Counted from the first letter of the stretch, positions 17,870-28,395 are shown. The stretch: DNA of 64,000 nt from Clostridium rectalis (GCF_900626095.1 NZ_UYZZ01000007.1:106543-170542); one strand, 5' to 3'. Numbers and translations: made by a program. The notes: generated by a model from the letters alone, not told the origin.

Positions 17870-17944
17870 TGGTGACCCCTACGGGAATCGAACCCATGTT
17901 ACCACCGTGAAAGGGTGGTGTCTTAACCGCTTGACCAAGGGGCC
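17870..17944 (-). tRNA. tRNA-Glu (TTC), copy 3
   Basis: The 75-base gene is identical to the other Glu copies. It is the most promoter-proximal tRNA of the array. Confidence 0.96.
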
Positions 17945-17979
17945 ATGTCTAAGACCACTTCAGTGACCTAACGAATTAT

Positions 17980-18008
17980 ATAATACAGGATATTTCATAA
18001 AGTGTCAA
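17980..18008 (-). promoter_or_regulatory. First promoter of the tRNA array
   Basis: On the minus strand TTGACA (18008-18003) and TATTAT (17985-17980) are 17 bases apart, 36 bases before tRNA-Glu copy 3. This is a near-perfect vegetative promoter. Confidence 0.82.
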
Positions 18009-18088
18009 CATATTTTTAAAAACTTTTTTTAAAATATGAAAAAAGTTTTATTTCGTACATCATTAGTTCTTATATATTTAATTTAATT

Positions 18089-18904
18089 TTAATGATCTTT
18101 AACACCATTATATCCTATAGACTTCATTATAAGTAAAGCTGTATCCTCTATAGCTCTTTTAGTAACATCAATTATTTTACATCTTAATCTTTTCATTACT
18201 TTATCAGCAAATTCTAACTCTTGTAATACTCTTTCTGCATTGGCATATTGTATTTCAGAGGATAACCTGTTAAATTTGTCCATTCTATGCCTTCTTATTT
18301 CTATTAATCTCATTGGATCTATAGTAAGTCCTATAATTTTCTTACTATCTATACTAAATAATTCTTCTGGAATAGGTACTTCAGGCATAAGTGGAATATT
18401 AAGAGCCTTTATTCCTTTATTTGCTAAATACATGCACAAAGGAGTCTTAGATGTCCTAGATAGTCCTATTAAAATAACATCTGCATGTCTAATTCCACCA
18501 TAATCTTTGCTATCATCATACTGCATAGCAAACTCCATAGCTTCAATTTTTTTAAAATACTGCGAATCCATATTCCATACAGCACCTGGTTTATAATCAG
18601 GCATTTTATTTAGTATTCTAGAGGCTGTCCCGATACATGGACCCAGTACATTTATAATTCTAATTCCTCTTTCTATACATCTTTCTACTAAAAATTCCCT
18701 TATATCAACAAGAACAACTGTTGTTACTATCATTGATTCAAGTGGATACTCTATACCATTTATAAAATCATCTACATCTTCGAAACTTTTAATGTAGGGT
18801 ATTCTTCTAACCTCAACCATTTCGGAAAATTGACAAGCTGTAGCCCTGGCTACTTGTTCAGCAGTTTCTCCTATTGAATCAGATACGGCATAAATAGTTA
18901 GCAT
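18089..18904 (-). CDS. Pyruvate,phosphate dikinase regulatory protein (DUF299 kinase/phosphorylase)
   Basis: This 271-residue protein begins with [18 protein letters not shown] and carries the P-loop-like [15 protein letters not shown] near residue 148. Both are hallmarks of the DUF299 family. Members switch pyruvate,phosphate dikinase (or PEP synthase) off and on by ADP-dependent threonine phosphorylation and Pi-dependent dephosphorylation. In clostridia PPDK is the likely target. It lies 7 bases after the CoA-binding protein gene, probably in one transcript. Confidence 0.92.
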   Translation of the reverse strand: MLTIYAVSDSIGETAEQVARATACQFSEMVEVRRIPYIKSFEDVDDFINGIEYPLESMIVTTVVLVDIREFLVERCIERGIRIINVLGPCIGTASRILNKMPDYKPGAVWNMDSQYFKKIEAMEFAMQYDDSKDYGGIRHADVILIGLSRTSKTPLCMYLANKGIKALNIPLMPEVPIPEELFSIDSKKIIGLTIDPMRLIEIRRHRMDKFNRLSSEIQYANAERVLQELEFADKVMKRLRCKIIDVTKRAIEDTALLIMKSIGYNGVKDH

Positions 18905-18911
18905 GGTTATT

Positions 18912-19292
18912 TTACCTCTTCTTTCTTTTATAGTAGGAAAGTTCTACTAACACACATCCCTCTATAGCTATAATACCTTTTTCTTTACAAAAACTCAATA
19001 ACTCTTCACTTTCCGCTCCTGGTTGTATTAATATTTTATTTATACTTAATAAATTAGCTTCTTGTATAATTTTTAGACCTTCTATAGGATTTATACAAAG
19101 ATCTATAACATCTATCTTATAATTTATTTGTGTCAATGAATTATATATAACCCCACTATTAGGATTAACCCCTTCCACATTAAACCCACTCTGCTTTAGT
19201 GTGTTTAATATTCTATAAGCATATTTTTGTTCATTTAATACATCTCCTACAACTACCCAATTTCTATACTCCAATAATTCTTGCGCTTCCAT
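18912..19292 (-). CDS. CoA-binding domain protein (YccU-like)
   Basis: This 126-residue protein is a single Rossmann CoA-binding domain. Its order matches the family: [19 protein letters not shown], then VNPNSG, then [10 protein letters not shown], then [12 protein letters not shown], and the C-terminal [13 protein letters not shown] stretch (IEGCVLVEL). The function of the family is not established; a role in acyl-CoA sensing is only a guess. It is divergent from the flavoprotein at 19475. Confidence 0.85.
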   Translation of the reverse strand: MEAQELLEYRNWVVVGDVLNEQKYAYRILNTLKQSGFNVEGVNPNSGVIYNSLTQINYKIDVIDLCINPIEGLKIIQEANLLSINKILIQPGAESEELLSFCKEKGIIAIEGCVLVELSYYKRKKR

Positions 19293-19352
19293 AAAATATC
19301 CTCCTATTTTTATATTATATATTATATAATTACCTAATACGAATGATAATAT

Positions 19353-19385
19353 TTATCCACAACTTATAAAAAATATTTATCCACA
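19353..19385. promoter_or_regulatory. Pair of perfect DnaA boxes far from oriC
   Basis: TTATCCACA occurs at 19353-19361 and again at 19377-19385, both in the same orientation and 24 bases apart. They lie between divergent genes in a 182-base gap that also contains a TATAAT near 19414 on the plus strand. They sit about 35 kb left of dnaA. Confidence 0.8.
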
Positions 19386-19474
19386 TTTACACATTTAAAA
19401 TGATTTTTTTTGTGTATAATAATTAAAGTAGGTAAAATACAATAAAGGAAAGTAAAATAAAGGGGAGATATTAT

Positions 19475-20698
19475 TTGTATCACGATATTATTATAGTAGG
19501 AGCTGGTGCTTCCGGAATTATTGCTGCGGTAGCAGCTAAAGATAAAAATTTAGATGTAGGCCTTATAGAAGGCTGTGATAGAATTGGTAAAAAAATATTA
19601 ACCACTGGTAATGGTCGATGCAATATAACTAATAAAAATATGGATTCTTCTAAATTTCATTCAAGTAACACTAATTTTTTTTCAACTATATTAAATAAAT
19701 TTAAATTTGAAGATACCATAAACTTTTTTTCTTCTTTAGGATTACCATTGATAGAACTAGATGAAGGTAAAATGTATCCTATGTCATTACAAGCATCATC
19801 TGTATTAGATATACTTAAACTGGCTTTATATGAACGTGATATACCAGTATATTTAAATAATAAAATAAAGGACATAAAAATAGAAAATGATTCCTTTGTT
19901 CTTTTTTCTCAAACCGGTGAAATATTTAAATGTAAAAAATTAATTTTAAGTTGCGGAGGATGTTCTGCTCCAAAAACTGGTTCAGATGGATCAGGCTTTA
20001 ACTTAGCTAAAAAACTAGGTCATGAAATAATAGACCCAGTACCAGGTCTTGTTCAATTAAAATTAAACCACAATCGTTTAAAAGCTTTATCTGGAATAAA
20101 ATTTCAAGGAGCTATTTCAGCTTATAATAATAATTCTTTTGTAAAAGAATACTTAGGTGAAATTTTATTTACAGACTATGGAGTGTCTGGCCCTCCAGTA
20201 TTACAAATTAGTAGCTTAATTTCTAGAGATATTAAAAAAAATAATTCCATAACTATAAATTTGGATTTAATGCCAAACATGTCTTACCATGATTTAAAAA
20301 ATTTTTTAGAAAATCATTGGGGAATATTCAATTATCGAAGTGTACTGGAATCTTTAATAGGAGTAATTAATAAAAAATTAATTCCCATAATATTAAAAGA
20401 AGCAACTATCTCAGACATACATAAATCCTGTATATATTTAACTTGGGAAGAAAAAGAAAATCTTTTTAATCTTTTGAAACAGTGGAATTTTCAAGTTTGT
20501 GATACTAACTCTTTTTCAAATTCACAAATAACCTGTGGAGGTATAAATACACTAGAAGTAAATAGCAACTCCTTAGAATCAAAACTAGTAAAAAATTTAT
20601 TCTTTACTGGTGAAATCTTAGATATAAATGGAGACTGCGGTGGATTTAATCTACAATGGGCTTGGAGTAGTGGTTACATAGTTGGAAATAACCTTTAA
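19475..20698 (+). CDS. FAD-dependent oxidoreductase of the HI0933/YhiN family
   Basis: This 407-residue protein starts with the dinucleotide-binding motif IIIVGAGASGIIAAVAA. It contains GNGRCNITNKN, the family hallmark after the FAD site, and ends with FFTGEILDINGDCGGFNLQ followed by WAWSSGYIVG. The biochemical role of this conserved family is unknown. The start codon is TTG at 19475, preceded by GGGGAG; no earlier start fits. The DnaA boxes in its upstream gap may influence expression. Confidence 0.85.
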   Translation: MYHDIIIVGAGASGIIAAVAAKDKNLDVGLIEGCDRIGKKILTTGNGRCNITNKNMDSSKFHSSNTNFFSTILNKFKFEDTINFFSSLGLPLIELDEGKMYPMSLQASSVLDILKLALYERDIPVYLNNKIKDIKIENDSFVLFSQTGEIFKCKKLILSCGGCSAPKTGSDGSGFNLAKKLGHEIIDPVPGLVQLKLNHNRLKALSGIKFQGAISAYNNNSFVKEYLGEILFTDYGVSGPPVLQISSLISRDIKKNNSITINLDLMPNMSYHDLKNFLENHWGIFNYRSVLESLIGVINKKLIPIILKEATISDIHKSCIYLTWEEKENLFNLLKQWNFQVCDTNSFSNSQITCGGINTLEVNSNSLESKLVKNLFFTGEILDINGDCGGFNLQWAWSSGYIVGNNL

Positions 20699-20710
20699 CT
20701 TATATTATCC

Positions 20711-20763
20711 TTAATTAGTTTAAAACAAAAATAGAAATTTTATTTTTGTTTTAAACTAATTAA
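20711..20763. terminator. Bidirectional terminator
   Basis: Two perfect 23-base arms (20711-20733 and 20741-20763) surround a 7-base loop, with A/T runs on either side. It serves the converging flavoprotein and thioesterase genes. Confidence 0.82.
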
Positions 20764-20765
20764 AA

Positions 20766-21509
20766 TTATGCCCAAAATGTTTCAGCTATAGTAAGCTCCT
20801 GCCCCTCCTCATTTATAACCTTATGTTTACATACTACTTCATCTCGGCCTTCTTCAATATGAGCTTTAACTTTAACTATTTCACCATATTTAGTTTCTTT
20901 TTCATATACTACTATAATTCTCTGAAGACGATGATTAGTAACTATTTCTATTGGTACTGTTTCCATTATCCATGAGATATATTTTACATTATTAACATGT
21001 CCATTAGTGTCTATATCTTCATATCTTACATTAAATACTTTTTCATGATCTGTAACATCTGTAGGTATTAGTTTAGGTGTATCTAATATTTTATTATCCT
21101 TTTCAGTAAGCCCATACACTGTAAACATATTCTTAGGAATTCTTATAGGCTTTCTCTTTTCAGCATCAATTAAAAACCATATAGATATAGCATCTACCAT
21201 TATGTTGTCATATCTATCTAAAATCTGAAATTTTCTATATGCATAAAATCTTCTAAAAGAATAGGGAATAGTTCTCACTCTTACTTTTTCTCCATAACAA
21301 GGAAACTTATTTATTGATATATCCCATTTATATAAAACCCAGGCTATATTATTATCTTTCATATAATCTAAACCATTGTTTCTTTGTTCTGATTGATATG
21401 TACTTATATCTCCGAAATAATTCATTATAGCCGTAATTAATGCATTTTTATTACAGTCTACTTCATAATAATGAACTTCATATTCCTTTTCTGTTATTAT
21501 ACTACCCAA
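20766..21509 (-). CDS. Acyl-ACP thioesterase
   Basis: This 247-residue double-hotdog protein matches the bacterial FatA/FatB-type acyl-ACP thioesterase family. The first hotdog contains the SEQRNNGLDYMKDNNIAWVL region, and the second contains RYEDIDTNGHVNNVKYISWI with the Asp-Asn-His active-site pattern. It releases free fatty acids from ACP, so it acts on products of the fab operon. The start is TTG 21509 after GAGGTGAT. It is a single-gene unit. Confidence 0.9.
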   Translation of the reverse strand: MGSIITEKEYEVHYYEVDCNKNALITAIMNYFGDISTYQSEQRNNGLDYMKDNNIAWVLYKWDISINKFPCYGEKVRVRTIPYSFRRFYAYRKFQILDRYDNIMVDAISIWFLIDAEKRKPIRIPKNMFTVYGLTEKDNKILDTPKLIPTDVTDHEKVFNVRYEDIDTNGHVNNVKYISWIMETVPIEIVTNHRLQRIIVVYEKETKYGEIVKVKAHIEEGRDEVVCKHKVINEEGQELTIAETFWA

Positions 21510-21609
21510 AATATCACCTCATCTTTTATTTTTAATAAATAAACATACTCCATAGTTTTTACTATATATTTCCTCACTTTTTATTATATCATTTTTTTTT
21601 ACTTTAAAA

Positions 21610-21644
21610 AGAAAATCTGCAAGATAATATCTTGCAGATTTTCT
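21610..21644. terminator. Terminator after the DUF1858 gene
   Basis: The arms AGAAAATCTGCAAGATA and its complement are separated by a single base. The hairpin directly follows the small DUF1858 gene on the minus strand and has T/A runs on both sides. Confidence 0.8.
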
Positions 21645-21651
21645 TTATTAA

Positions 21652-21837
21652 TTACTTATTTAACGCTTCTAAAAGTGTATTTAAATCTATACCATGAACC
21701 ATTGCAGCCTGCTCAATTGTTTCTGCTTGGGCTGATGGACAAAATACACATCCCATTCCAAATGTCTGAAGAGTTTCAGCTGTCTGTGGATTCTCCTTTA
21801 TTACTTCTCCTATAGTCATATCTTTTGTAATTTTCAT
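21652..21837 (-). CDS. DUF1858 small protein with CxxC
   Basis: This 61-residue protein matches the DUF1858 hybrid-cluster-associated domain. It has ITKDMTIGEVIKENPQTAET and GMGCVFCPSAQAET with C30 and C33. The family is common in anaerobes and probably redox or metal related, but no activity is known. It has its own ribosome site (AGAGGT) and terminator. Confidence 0.88.
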   Translation of the reverse strand: MKITKDMTIGEVIKENPQTAETLQTFGMGCVFCPSAQAETIEQAAMVHGIDLNTLLEALNK

Positions 21838-21983
21838 TTTATCTACCTCTCTTTTATATATTTTTAATACCAGTTAAAGTATATAAGTATAGTCGACTTT
21901 TATATTTATATTATAATTAACTACAATTAAAGTTTCAAGTACATACTTATTATATACATAGGTATGAAAAACATACTAGAAAA

Positions 21984-23282
<1,299 letters not shown>

Positions 23283-23309
23283 TTAAATTTAACATTGGCA
23301 CTTGTAATA

Positions 23310-24704
23310 CTAAAATTTACTAGATATATCCCTAGCCACTACTACTCCTGTAACAGATGCCTGCATAAGTCCTCTTGTAATTCCTGCTCCATCGCCTATA
23401 GTGTATAAATTTTTCACAGCTGTCTCAAATTTATTATTTGTCTCAAATTTACTAGAATAAAATTTAACCTCAACTCCATATAGTAATGTATTTTTGCTGT
23501 ACATGCCTGGTGCTATATTATCAAAAGCCTTTAGTGCTTCTACAATTGCAGTTAAATGTCTTTGAGGAAGTACAAAACTTAAATCTCCTGGTACCGCTGA
23601 TTTTAGCGTAGGTATAGTTGTTGATTTACATAATCTTGAATTATCAGTCCTTCTTCCATTTAAAAGATCTCCCAATCTTTGTACCATTATGCCACCACCA
23701 GTAAGCATATTACCAAGTTTAGCAATATATTTACCGTAATCTATAGGTTGATCAAATGGTTCAGTAAAAGTTGTTGAAACAAGTACTGCAAAATTTGTGT
23801 TATCTGTTCTCAATTCCTTTTCTGAATAACTATGCCCATTTACAACTGCTATATCCCCTTCATAATGTTCTTCTGAAACAACTCCCCCCGGATTCATACA
23901 AAAGGTTCTTACTTTATTTTCAAATGTATCCGAATAATAAACTAATTTGGCTTCATATAAATCCTTTGTCAAATGGTCCATTATGGAATTAGGAACTTCA
24001 ACCCTCACTCCAATATCTACGGCATTATTTGTTGTTTTCAACTTATGTTTCTTTGCCTGATCTGAAAGCCATTCCGCACCACCTCTTCCTGGTGCTACAA
24101 CTACATAATCTGCACTTATTTTCCCACTTTCTATAATAATTCCCTTTACTTCATTACTTTCTATAATAATATCTTTTACTTCTGTTAACTCCATAAAATC
24201 TGTATTAGTATTATCCATTAAATAATGATACATACCTTTTAAAACATCATATGCAAGTTCCGTACCTAAATGTCTTACAGGACACTCAATAAGTCTTATA
24301 TTATACTTACTTGACTCATATTTTATTTTGTCTGTATTCTCATTATTCAAACCATAAACCATTTTGTTAGCACCAAAACTTAAATATATATCATCGCAAT
24401 ATTTTATTAAATCCTTTGCTTTCTCCTGTGAAAAATACTCTAGTATTCTTCCTCCTACTTCTGGACTTAATGAAAGTTTTCCGTCAGAAAAAGCTCCTGC
24501 ACCTGACCACCCGAATGTTATACCACAAGGTTCACAATTAACACATTTTCCTGTAACCCTGGCAGGACACTTTCTTTTCTCTATACTTCTACCCTTATCT
24601 ATTATTAGTACATTCATATCAGGTTTAAGTCTAGTAACCTCTAATGCTGTAAAAATCCCAGCTGGTCCAGCTCCAATTATAATTACATCATAACTATTTC
24701 TCAT
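23310..24704 (-). CDS. FAD-dependent dehydrogenase-like protein (COG2509 type)
   Basis: This 464-residue protein has the FAD motif VIIIGAGPAGIFTALEV at the N-terminus and a Cys cluster KCPARVTGKCVNCEPCGI near residue 46. It then has FGWSGAGAFSDGKLSLSPEV and, near the C-terminus, YTIGDGAGITRGLMQASVTG. These features match an uncharacterised family of clostridial flavoproteins. The Cys-rich loop may bind metal or a cluster. Its substrate is unknown. Confidence 0.82.
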   Translation of the reverse strand: MRNSYDVIIIGAGPAGIFTALEVTRLKPDMNVLIIDKGRSIEKRKCPARVTGKCVNCEPCGITFGWSGAGAFSDGKLSLSPEVGGRILEYFSQEKAKDLIKYCDDIYLSFGANKMVYGLNNENTDKIKYESSKYNIRLIECPVRHLGTELAYDVLKGMYHYLMDNTNTDFMELTEVKDIIIESNEVKGIIIESGKISADYVVVAPGRGGAEWLSDQAKKHKLKTTNNAVDIGVRVEVPNSIMDHLTKDLYEAKLVYYSDTFENKVRTFCMNPGGVVSEEHYEGDIAVVNGHSYSEKELRTDNTNFAVLVSTTFTEPFDQPIDYGKYIAKLGNMLTGGGIMVQRLGDLLNGRRTDNSRLCKSTTIPTLKSAVPGDLSFVLPQRHLTAIVEALKAFDNIAPGMYSKNTLLYGVEVKFYSSKFETNNKFETAVKNLYTIGDGAGITRGLMQASVTGVVVARDISSKF

Positions 24705-24880
24705 TGTATCCCCTCCTGTAATATGGTAACAAACACGAATTAATCAGTCAATATTTTCTACGAATATTATTTATTTATCTTAATATAAAATTCGTATTTT
24801 TTATATAACTTTTACATCTTTTAAAACATATGTTATGATTATTTATAATATTAACTTAATCATAATTAAGGGAGATATTT

Positions 24881-25405
24881 ATGAATATTGCAAATATTTT
24901 AACTGTATTTAGAATATTTTTGATCCCCATATTTATATTATTGTTTTTCTCTAATTACAATAATAATTTATTATACTCAATCATTGTATTTTTTATATCA
25001 GGAATTACAGATGTTCTTGATGGCTATTTAGCACGAAAATATAACCTAATAACAAAATTAGGCATCGTTCTTGATCCTTTAGCAGATAAGCTAATGTTAC
25101 TTACAGTATTAGGTTGTTTAAGTTTTAGTAATATAATCCCTCAGTGGATTCTAATTGTCGTAGCACTAAAAGAATTCATTATGATTATAGGCGGAGGAAT
25201 TTTATATAATAAAAATTTTGTAATTCCATCAAATAAATTTGGAAAAATTTCCACTCTTATGTTTTACATATCTATACTCTTAATAGGAATTAATAAAAAA
25301 TATGGTCATTATCTCTTATACATAGCAGTTATAAGTACAGTTATGGCTTTTATAAATTATTTACTATTATATCTAAATAATAGAGCTAATTCTGAGGCAC
25401 AGTAA
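24881..25405 (+). CDS. pgsA: CDP-diacylglycerol--glycerol-3-phosphate 3-phosphatidyltransferase
   Basis: This 174-residue integral membrane protein has the full CDP-alcohol phosphotransferase motif: D44, D47-G48, A51-R52, G61, D65 and D69. Four to five hydrophobic segments follow. It makes phosphatidylglycerol phosphate, the first step to phosphatidylglycerol and cardiolipin. It is a single gene with GGGAG before ATG 24881. Confidence 0.94.
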   Translation: MNIANILTVFRIFLIPIFILLFFSNYNNNLLYSIIVFFISGITDVLDGYLARKYNLITKLGIVLDPLADKLMLLTVLGCLSFSNIIPQWILIVVALKEFIMIIGGGILYNKNFVIPSNKFGKISTLMFYISILLIGINKKYGHYLLYIAVISTVMAFINYLLLYLNNRANSEAQ

Positions 25406-25415
25406 AACTGTGCCT
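25395..25415. terminator. Terminator overlapping the pgsA stop codon
   Basis: AGGCACAGT, a 3-base loop and ACTGTGCCT, then a short T run. The TAA of pgsA lies in the loop. The gene on the other strand ends two bases away, so it may work both ways. Confidence 0.72.
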
Positions 25416-25416
25416 T

Positions 25417-25629
25417 TCAGTTTTCCCATATATCTTTTACAAGCTTTTCTATAGCATCTTTTCTATTTTTAGTTTCAATAAAATCAACTGTTATTTTATC
25501 TTCTATTTTCAACACATCTCCTTCTTTAGCCTCCCTAGGGATTTTGCTTTTATGTATATTTATCATTTCCTTATTATCTAATTCTATAACAACATAATCT
25601 TCTTCAAATCTATCAATAGTACCTCTCAT
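25417..25629 (-). CDS. DUF3006 family small protein
   Basis: This 70-residue protein (MRGTIDRFEEDYVVIELDN...) fits the DUF3006 pattern of a short beta-barrel-like fold with GDVLKIEDKITVDF. No activity is known. In other Firmicutes the family often sits beside metallo-hydrolases; here it follows the ACT-domain gene by 17 bases. Confidence 0.8.
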   Translation of the reverse strand: MRGTIDRFEEDYVVIELDNKEMINIHKSKIPREAKEGDVLKIEDKITVDFIETKNRKDAIEKLVKDIWEN

Positions 25630-25646
25630 AAGATCACTCCTTATAA

Positions 25647-26084
25647 TTAATCCATAGCAATAAGTTCTAATTTTATTACATGTTCCATACTTTTTATCTT
25701 TTCTAATAGATCATTGAGTTCAATATTTAAATTTGATATATCAAAGGTGATGTTTACATTAGCAGAATTATTAATAGGTATTTCTTGATTTATAGTTAGT
25801 ATGTTTCCTTTATAATATGCTATTTTATCCAAAATTTTTGATAAAGTTCCTGGCTCATGATCCAAAGTCAATGATATTATTACTTTAAGATTATTCATTG
25901 TTTGAGAAACTACAAACACATAATCTTTGTACTTATAATAGGTACTTCTACTTATACCCACTACTTTTACAGCCTCTGTAATTTCTTTAATTTTACCTGT
26001 TTTCATCAGTTCTTTTACTTCTATTACCTTTTCAAAAACATCCGGTAAAACACTTGTGTGAATCATTAAAAATCTATTACTCAT
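25647..26084 (-). CDS. ACT domain-containing protein (UPF0735, PheB-like)
   Basis: This 145-residue protein has an N-terminal helix-turn-helix-like part (VKVVGISRSTYYKYKDYVF) and a C-terminal ACT domain beginning LKVIISLTLDHEPGTLSKIL. The family is conserved in Firmicutes and sometimes called PheB. It is presumed to sense an amino acid, but the ligand is not known. It probably shares a transcript with the DUF3006 gene. Confidence 0.88.
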   Translation of the reverse strand: MSNRFLMIHTSVLPDVFEKVIEVKELMKTGKIKEITEAVKVVGISRSTYYKYKDYVFVVSQTMNNLKVIISLTLDHEPGTLSKILDKIAYYKGNILTINQEIPINNSANVNITFDISNLNIELNDLLEKIKSMEHVIKLELIAMD

Positions 26085-26203
26085 TTAAATCACCTCATAT
26101 GTACATTATACATAAACATATGTATTTATAGCCTAATATTATCACAGCAAAAAAATATATACAACTGTAGTAAAAATATTATAAATCAATCTTTCTTTAC
26201 AAG

Positions 26204-26232
26204 TTGACAACTAGAAAACCAGATGCTAAAAT
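26204..26232 (+). promoter_or_regulatory. Promoter of the dicarboxylate symporter gene
   Basis: TTGACA (26204-26209) and TAAAAT (26227-26232) are separated by 17 bases, 69 bases before the start codon. The untranslated leader is short and shows no clear riboswitch. Confidence 0.78.
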
Positions 26233-26300
26233 ATGAAAGTGCATTTTAAAAAACATTTGTTTTTTATTTGCGGACAAGCACTATTGAGAGGTGATATTAT

Positions 26301-27512
26301 ATGAAAAAATTAGAATTATTTCCAAAACTTATTTTAGGTATACTATTTGGTGTTTTATTAGGGTCTATTTGCAAAAGTACAAATATATTATTCCCAGTAA
26401 GACTTCTTTCTACTTTTTCTTCTATATTTGGAAGTTTTTTAAATTTTATAATCCCATTCATAATAATTGCATTCATTGTTCCAGGTATAGCTGAATTAGG
26501 AAAGGGTTCAGGAAAACTACTAGGACTTACTGTATTACTTGCCTATATTTCAACTGTATTTTCTGGCATACTAGCCTTTGTCACAGGAATAAATATACTA
26601 CCTAATGTATTAAATGTTGACCAATTGGCACCAAAATCTGATTTATATTTAGAAGCGTTTTTCACTATAGAAATTCCTCCAATTATGGGTGTAATGACTG
26701 CACTTGTAACCGCTTTTATGATTGGCATAGGTATATCCCATATAAAAGGGAAAAATTTAATTAATGTATTTGTTGACTTACAAGAATTAATTGAATTAGT
26801 AGTAAAAAATATTTTATTACCTTTAATCCCTATACATATAAGTGGTATTTTTTCTAAACTTACTGCCAGTGGAGAAATTTTTTCTACAATAAAAACATTT
26901 TCTTTAGTTTATATATCTTTTTTAATATTACAATTTATTTATTTAGCTATACAATATAGCATAGCCTGGGGACTTAGCAAAAAATCCCCTATAAAATTAC
27001 TTAAAAATATGGTTCCAGCTTATTTCACAGCAATTGGAACTCAATCCTCAGCTGCTGCAATTCCTTTTACATTGAAATCTACTTTAAAAAATGGCGTATC
27101 AGAAGAAGTTGCAAATTTTGTTATACCACTGTGTGCTACCATTCATTTAGCTGGTGATACAATAACAATAACTTTATCTGCTATGGCAGTATTAATGATG
27201 TCTGGAACAGTTCCTACATTTGCAACTATGTTTCCTTTCATATTAATGTTAGGAATTACTATGGTAGCTGCTCCTGGTATCCCCGGAGGAGGAATATATG
27301 CATCCCTAGGATTATTAAAGGATATGTTTATGTTTACTCAACCTCAGCAAGGTATAATGATAGCTTTACACGTTTCCCAAGATAGTTTTGGCACAGCAAC
27401 AAATATAACTGGTGATTGCGCACTATCCATAGTAGTAGACCAAATATATAAAAAATTAAATAAGAACACTTCGAAAAAAGAAATAGATAATTTTAACGAA
27501 ATAGGAGCTTAA
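26301..27512 (+). CDS. Dicarboxylate/amino acid:cation symporter (DAACS family)
   Basis: This 403-residue protein has eight or more hydrophobic segments. It carries the family's serine-rich hairpin as AIGTQSSAAAIPFTL near residue 245, then PLCATIHLAGDTITIT and GGGIYASLGLL. Members use Na+ or H+ to import glutamate, aspartate, serine or dicarboxylates; the exact substrate cannot be told. It is a single gene with GAGAGGTG before ATG 26301. Confidence 0.93.
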   Translation: MKKLELFPKLILGILFGVLLGSICKSTNILFPVRLLSTFSSIFGSFLNFIIPFIIIAFIVPGIAELGKGSGKLLGLTVLLAYISTVFSGILAFVTGINILPNVLNVDQLAPKSDLYLEAFFTIEIPPIMGVMTALVTAFMIGIGISHIKGKNLINVFVDLQELIELVVKNILLPLIPIHISGIFSKLTASGEIFSTIKTFSLVYISFLILQFIYLAIQYSIAWGLSKKSPIKLLKNMVPAYFTAIGTQSSAAAIPFTLKSTLKNGVSEEVANFVIPLCATIHLAGDTITITLSAMAVLMMSGTVPTFATMFPFILMLGITMVAAPGIPGGGIYASLGLLKDMFMFTQPQQGIMIALHVSQDSFGTATNITGDCALSIVVDQIYKKLNKNTSKKEIDNFNEIGA

Positions 27513-27518
27513 ACATAT

Positions 27519-27551
27519 AAAGAGCATATAAATTTTAATTATATGCTCTTT
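27519..27551. terminator. Terminator after the symporter gene
   Basis: AAAGAGCATATAA (27519-27531) and its complement (27539-27551) form a 13-pair stem, followed by a T-rich run on the plus strand. Confidence 0.8.
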
Positions 27552-27555
27552 ACAT

Positions 27556-28181
27556 TTATTTTTGTATTCCAACTAAAGTATTTCTAGGAATATTATTGTA
27601 CATCTATTTTATATCATCATCTTTAAGTTTATACAACCATGAGAAGCTTTCTTCCCTAATTTTTTATATTCTGCCTGTATTATAGAACCATCTAAATGAT
27701 GCAAAACACTATGAAATAAATAGTTATTATTTATTCTTATATAGTTATAACATATATATCCATGTTATTGTCCAAAACTTGACCCTCTTCCCCCTATTAA
27801 ATTTACCTGTACAATAGGATCGCCATTTTTAAGATATTCAAACTTTTTTACTATATAATCATCATATTTTACATCATATTGTCCTAATCTTACAGTTTTA
27901 TTCCCCATAGAATTTGCTTCTTTACAAAACACAATAGCTTCATAGTTACCTAACTCTAATTTAGGTATAAAAGCTTGATATAATTCATTTCCCTTTCTAT
28001 TAAGAGTATACCCAGAAGTTAAGTCTATCCACTGATTAACCTTTAATGAATGTAACAAAACTCTATAATTTACACTTTTATTTAAATTACCTTTAACTAA
28101 AATTTTAGAATATGTTGTTTCATAAACTTGGAATCTATCAAATTCTACAGATGCATCTTTTAATAAATCATTTTCTATTGG
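27556..28181 (-). pseudogene. Decayed L,D-transpeptidase with triple-tyrosine-like N-part
   Basis: Reading the minus strand gives a 5' half (about 28181-27768, for example DASVEFDRFQVYETTYSKIL and, later, YDVKYDDYIVKKFEY). It resembles repeated Y_Y_Y-type extracellular domains. In the same frame, after a TAA at 27767-27765, comes YLFHSVLHHLDGSIIQAEYK and KLGKKASHGCINL, the catalytic core of the YkuD family with its SHGC motif. A one-base shift then leads to a TAG where a conserved Trp (K-W-MYNNIP) is expected. Two in-frame stops and one frameshift show the gene is dead. Only 27765-28058 remains as an open frame with a TTG start. Confidence 0.78.
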
Positions 28182-28395
28182 TTATTTACATTTTTAGCCA
28201 TATTGATGTAATACCACTTCTATTTGATTAAAACAATAGTTTTATATTTATTAATATTCATAGAAATTATATACTTTATGTATTCAAGCATAGATTGTAA
28301 TACTAAAGTATTTATACACAAATTTTGAAGTAAACGAATAGTATATATTATATTAAAAAATAAATACTTTTTTAAAATAAGGGAGGAACTTTTTT
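28182..28395. other. Intergenic region upstream of the SPOCS genes
   Basis: This 214-base A+T-rich gap must contain the promoter of the plus-strand gene at 28396. No vegetative promoter is convincing, which would suit sporulation control, but I cannot assign a sigma factor. The part near 28182 may be an older 5' extension of the transpeptidase pseudogene. Confidence 0.4.

Noticed and set aside
26085..26300. Possible riboswitch or T-box upstream of the symporter gene
   Set aside because: The leader after the promoter is only about 60 bases and shows no specifier or anti-terminator structure.
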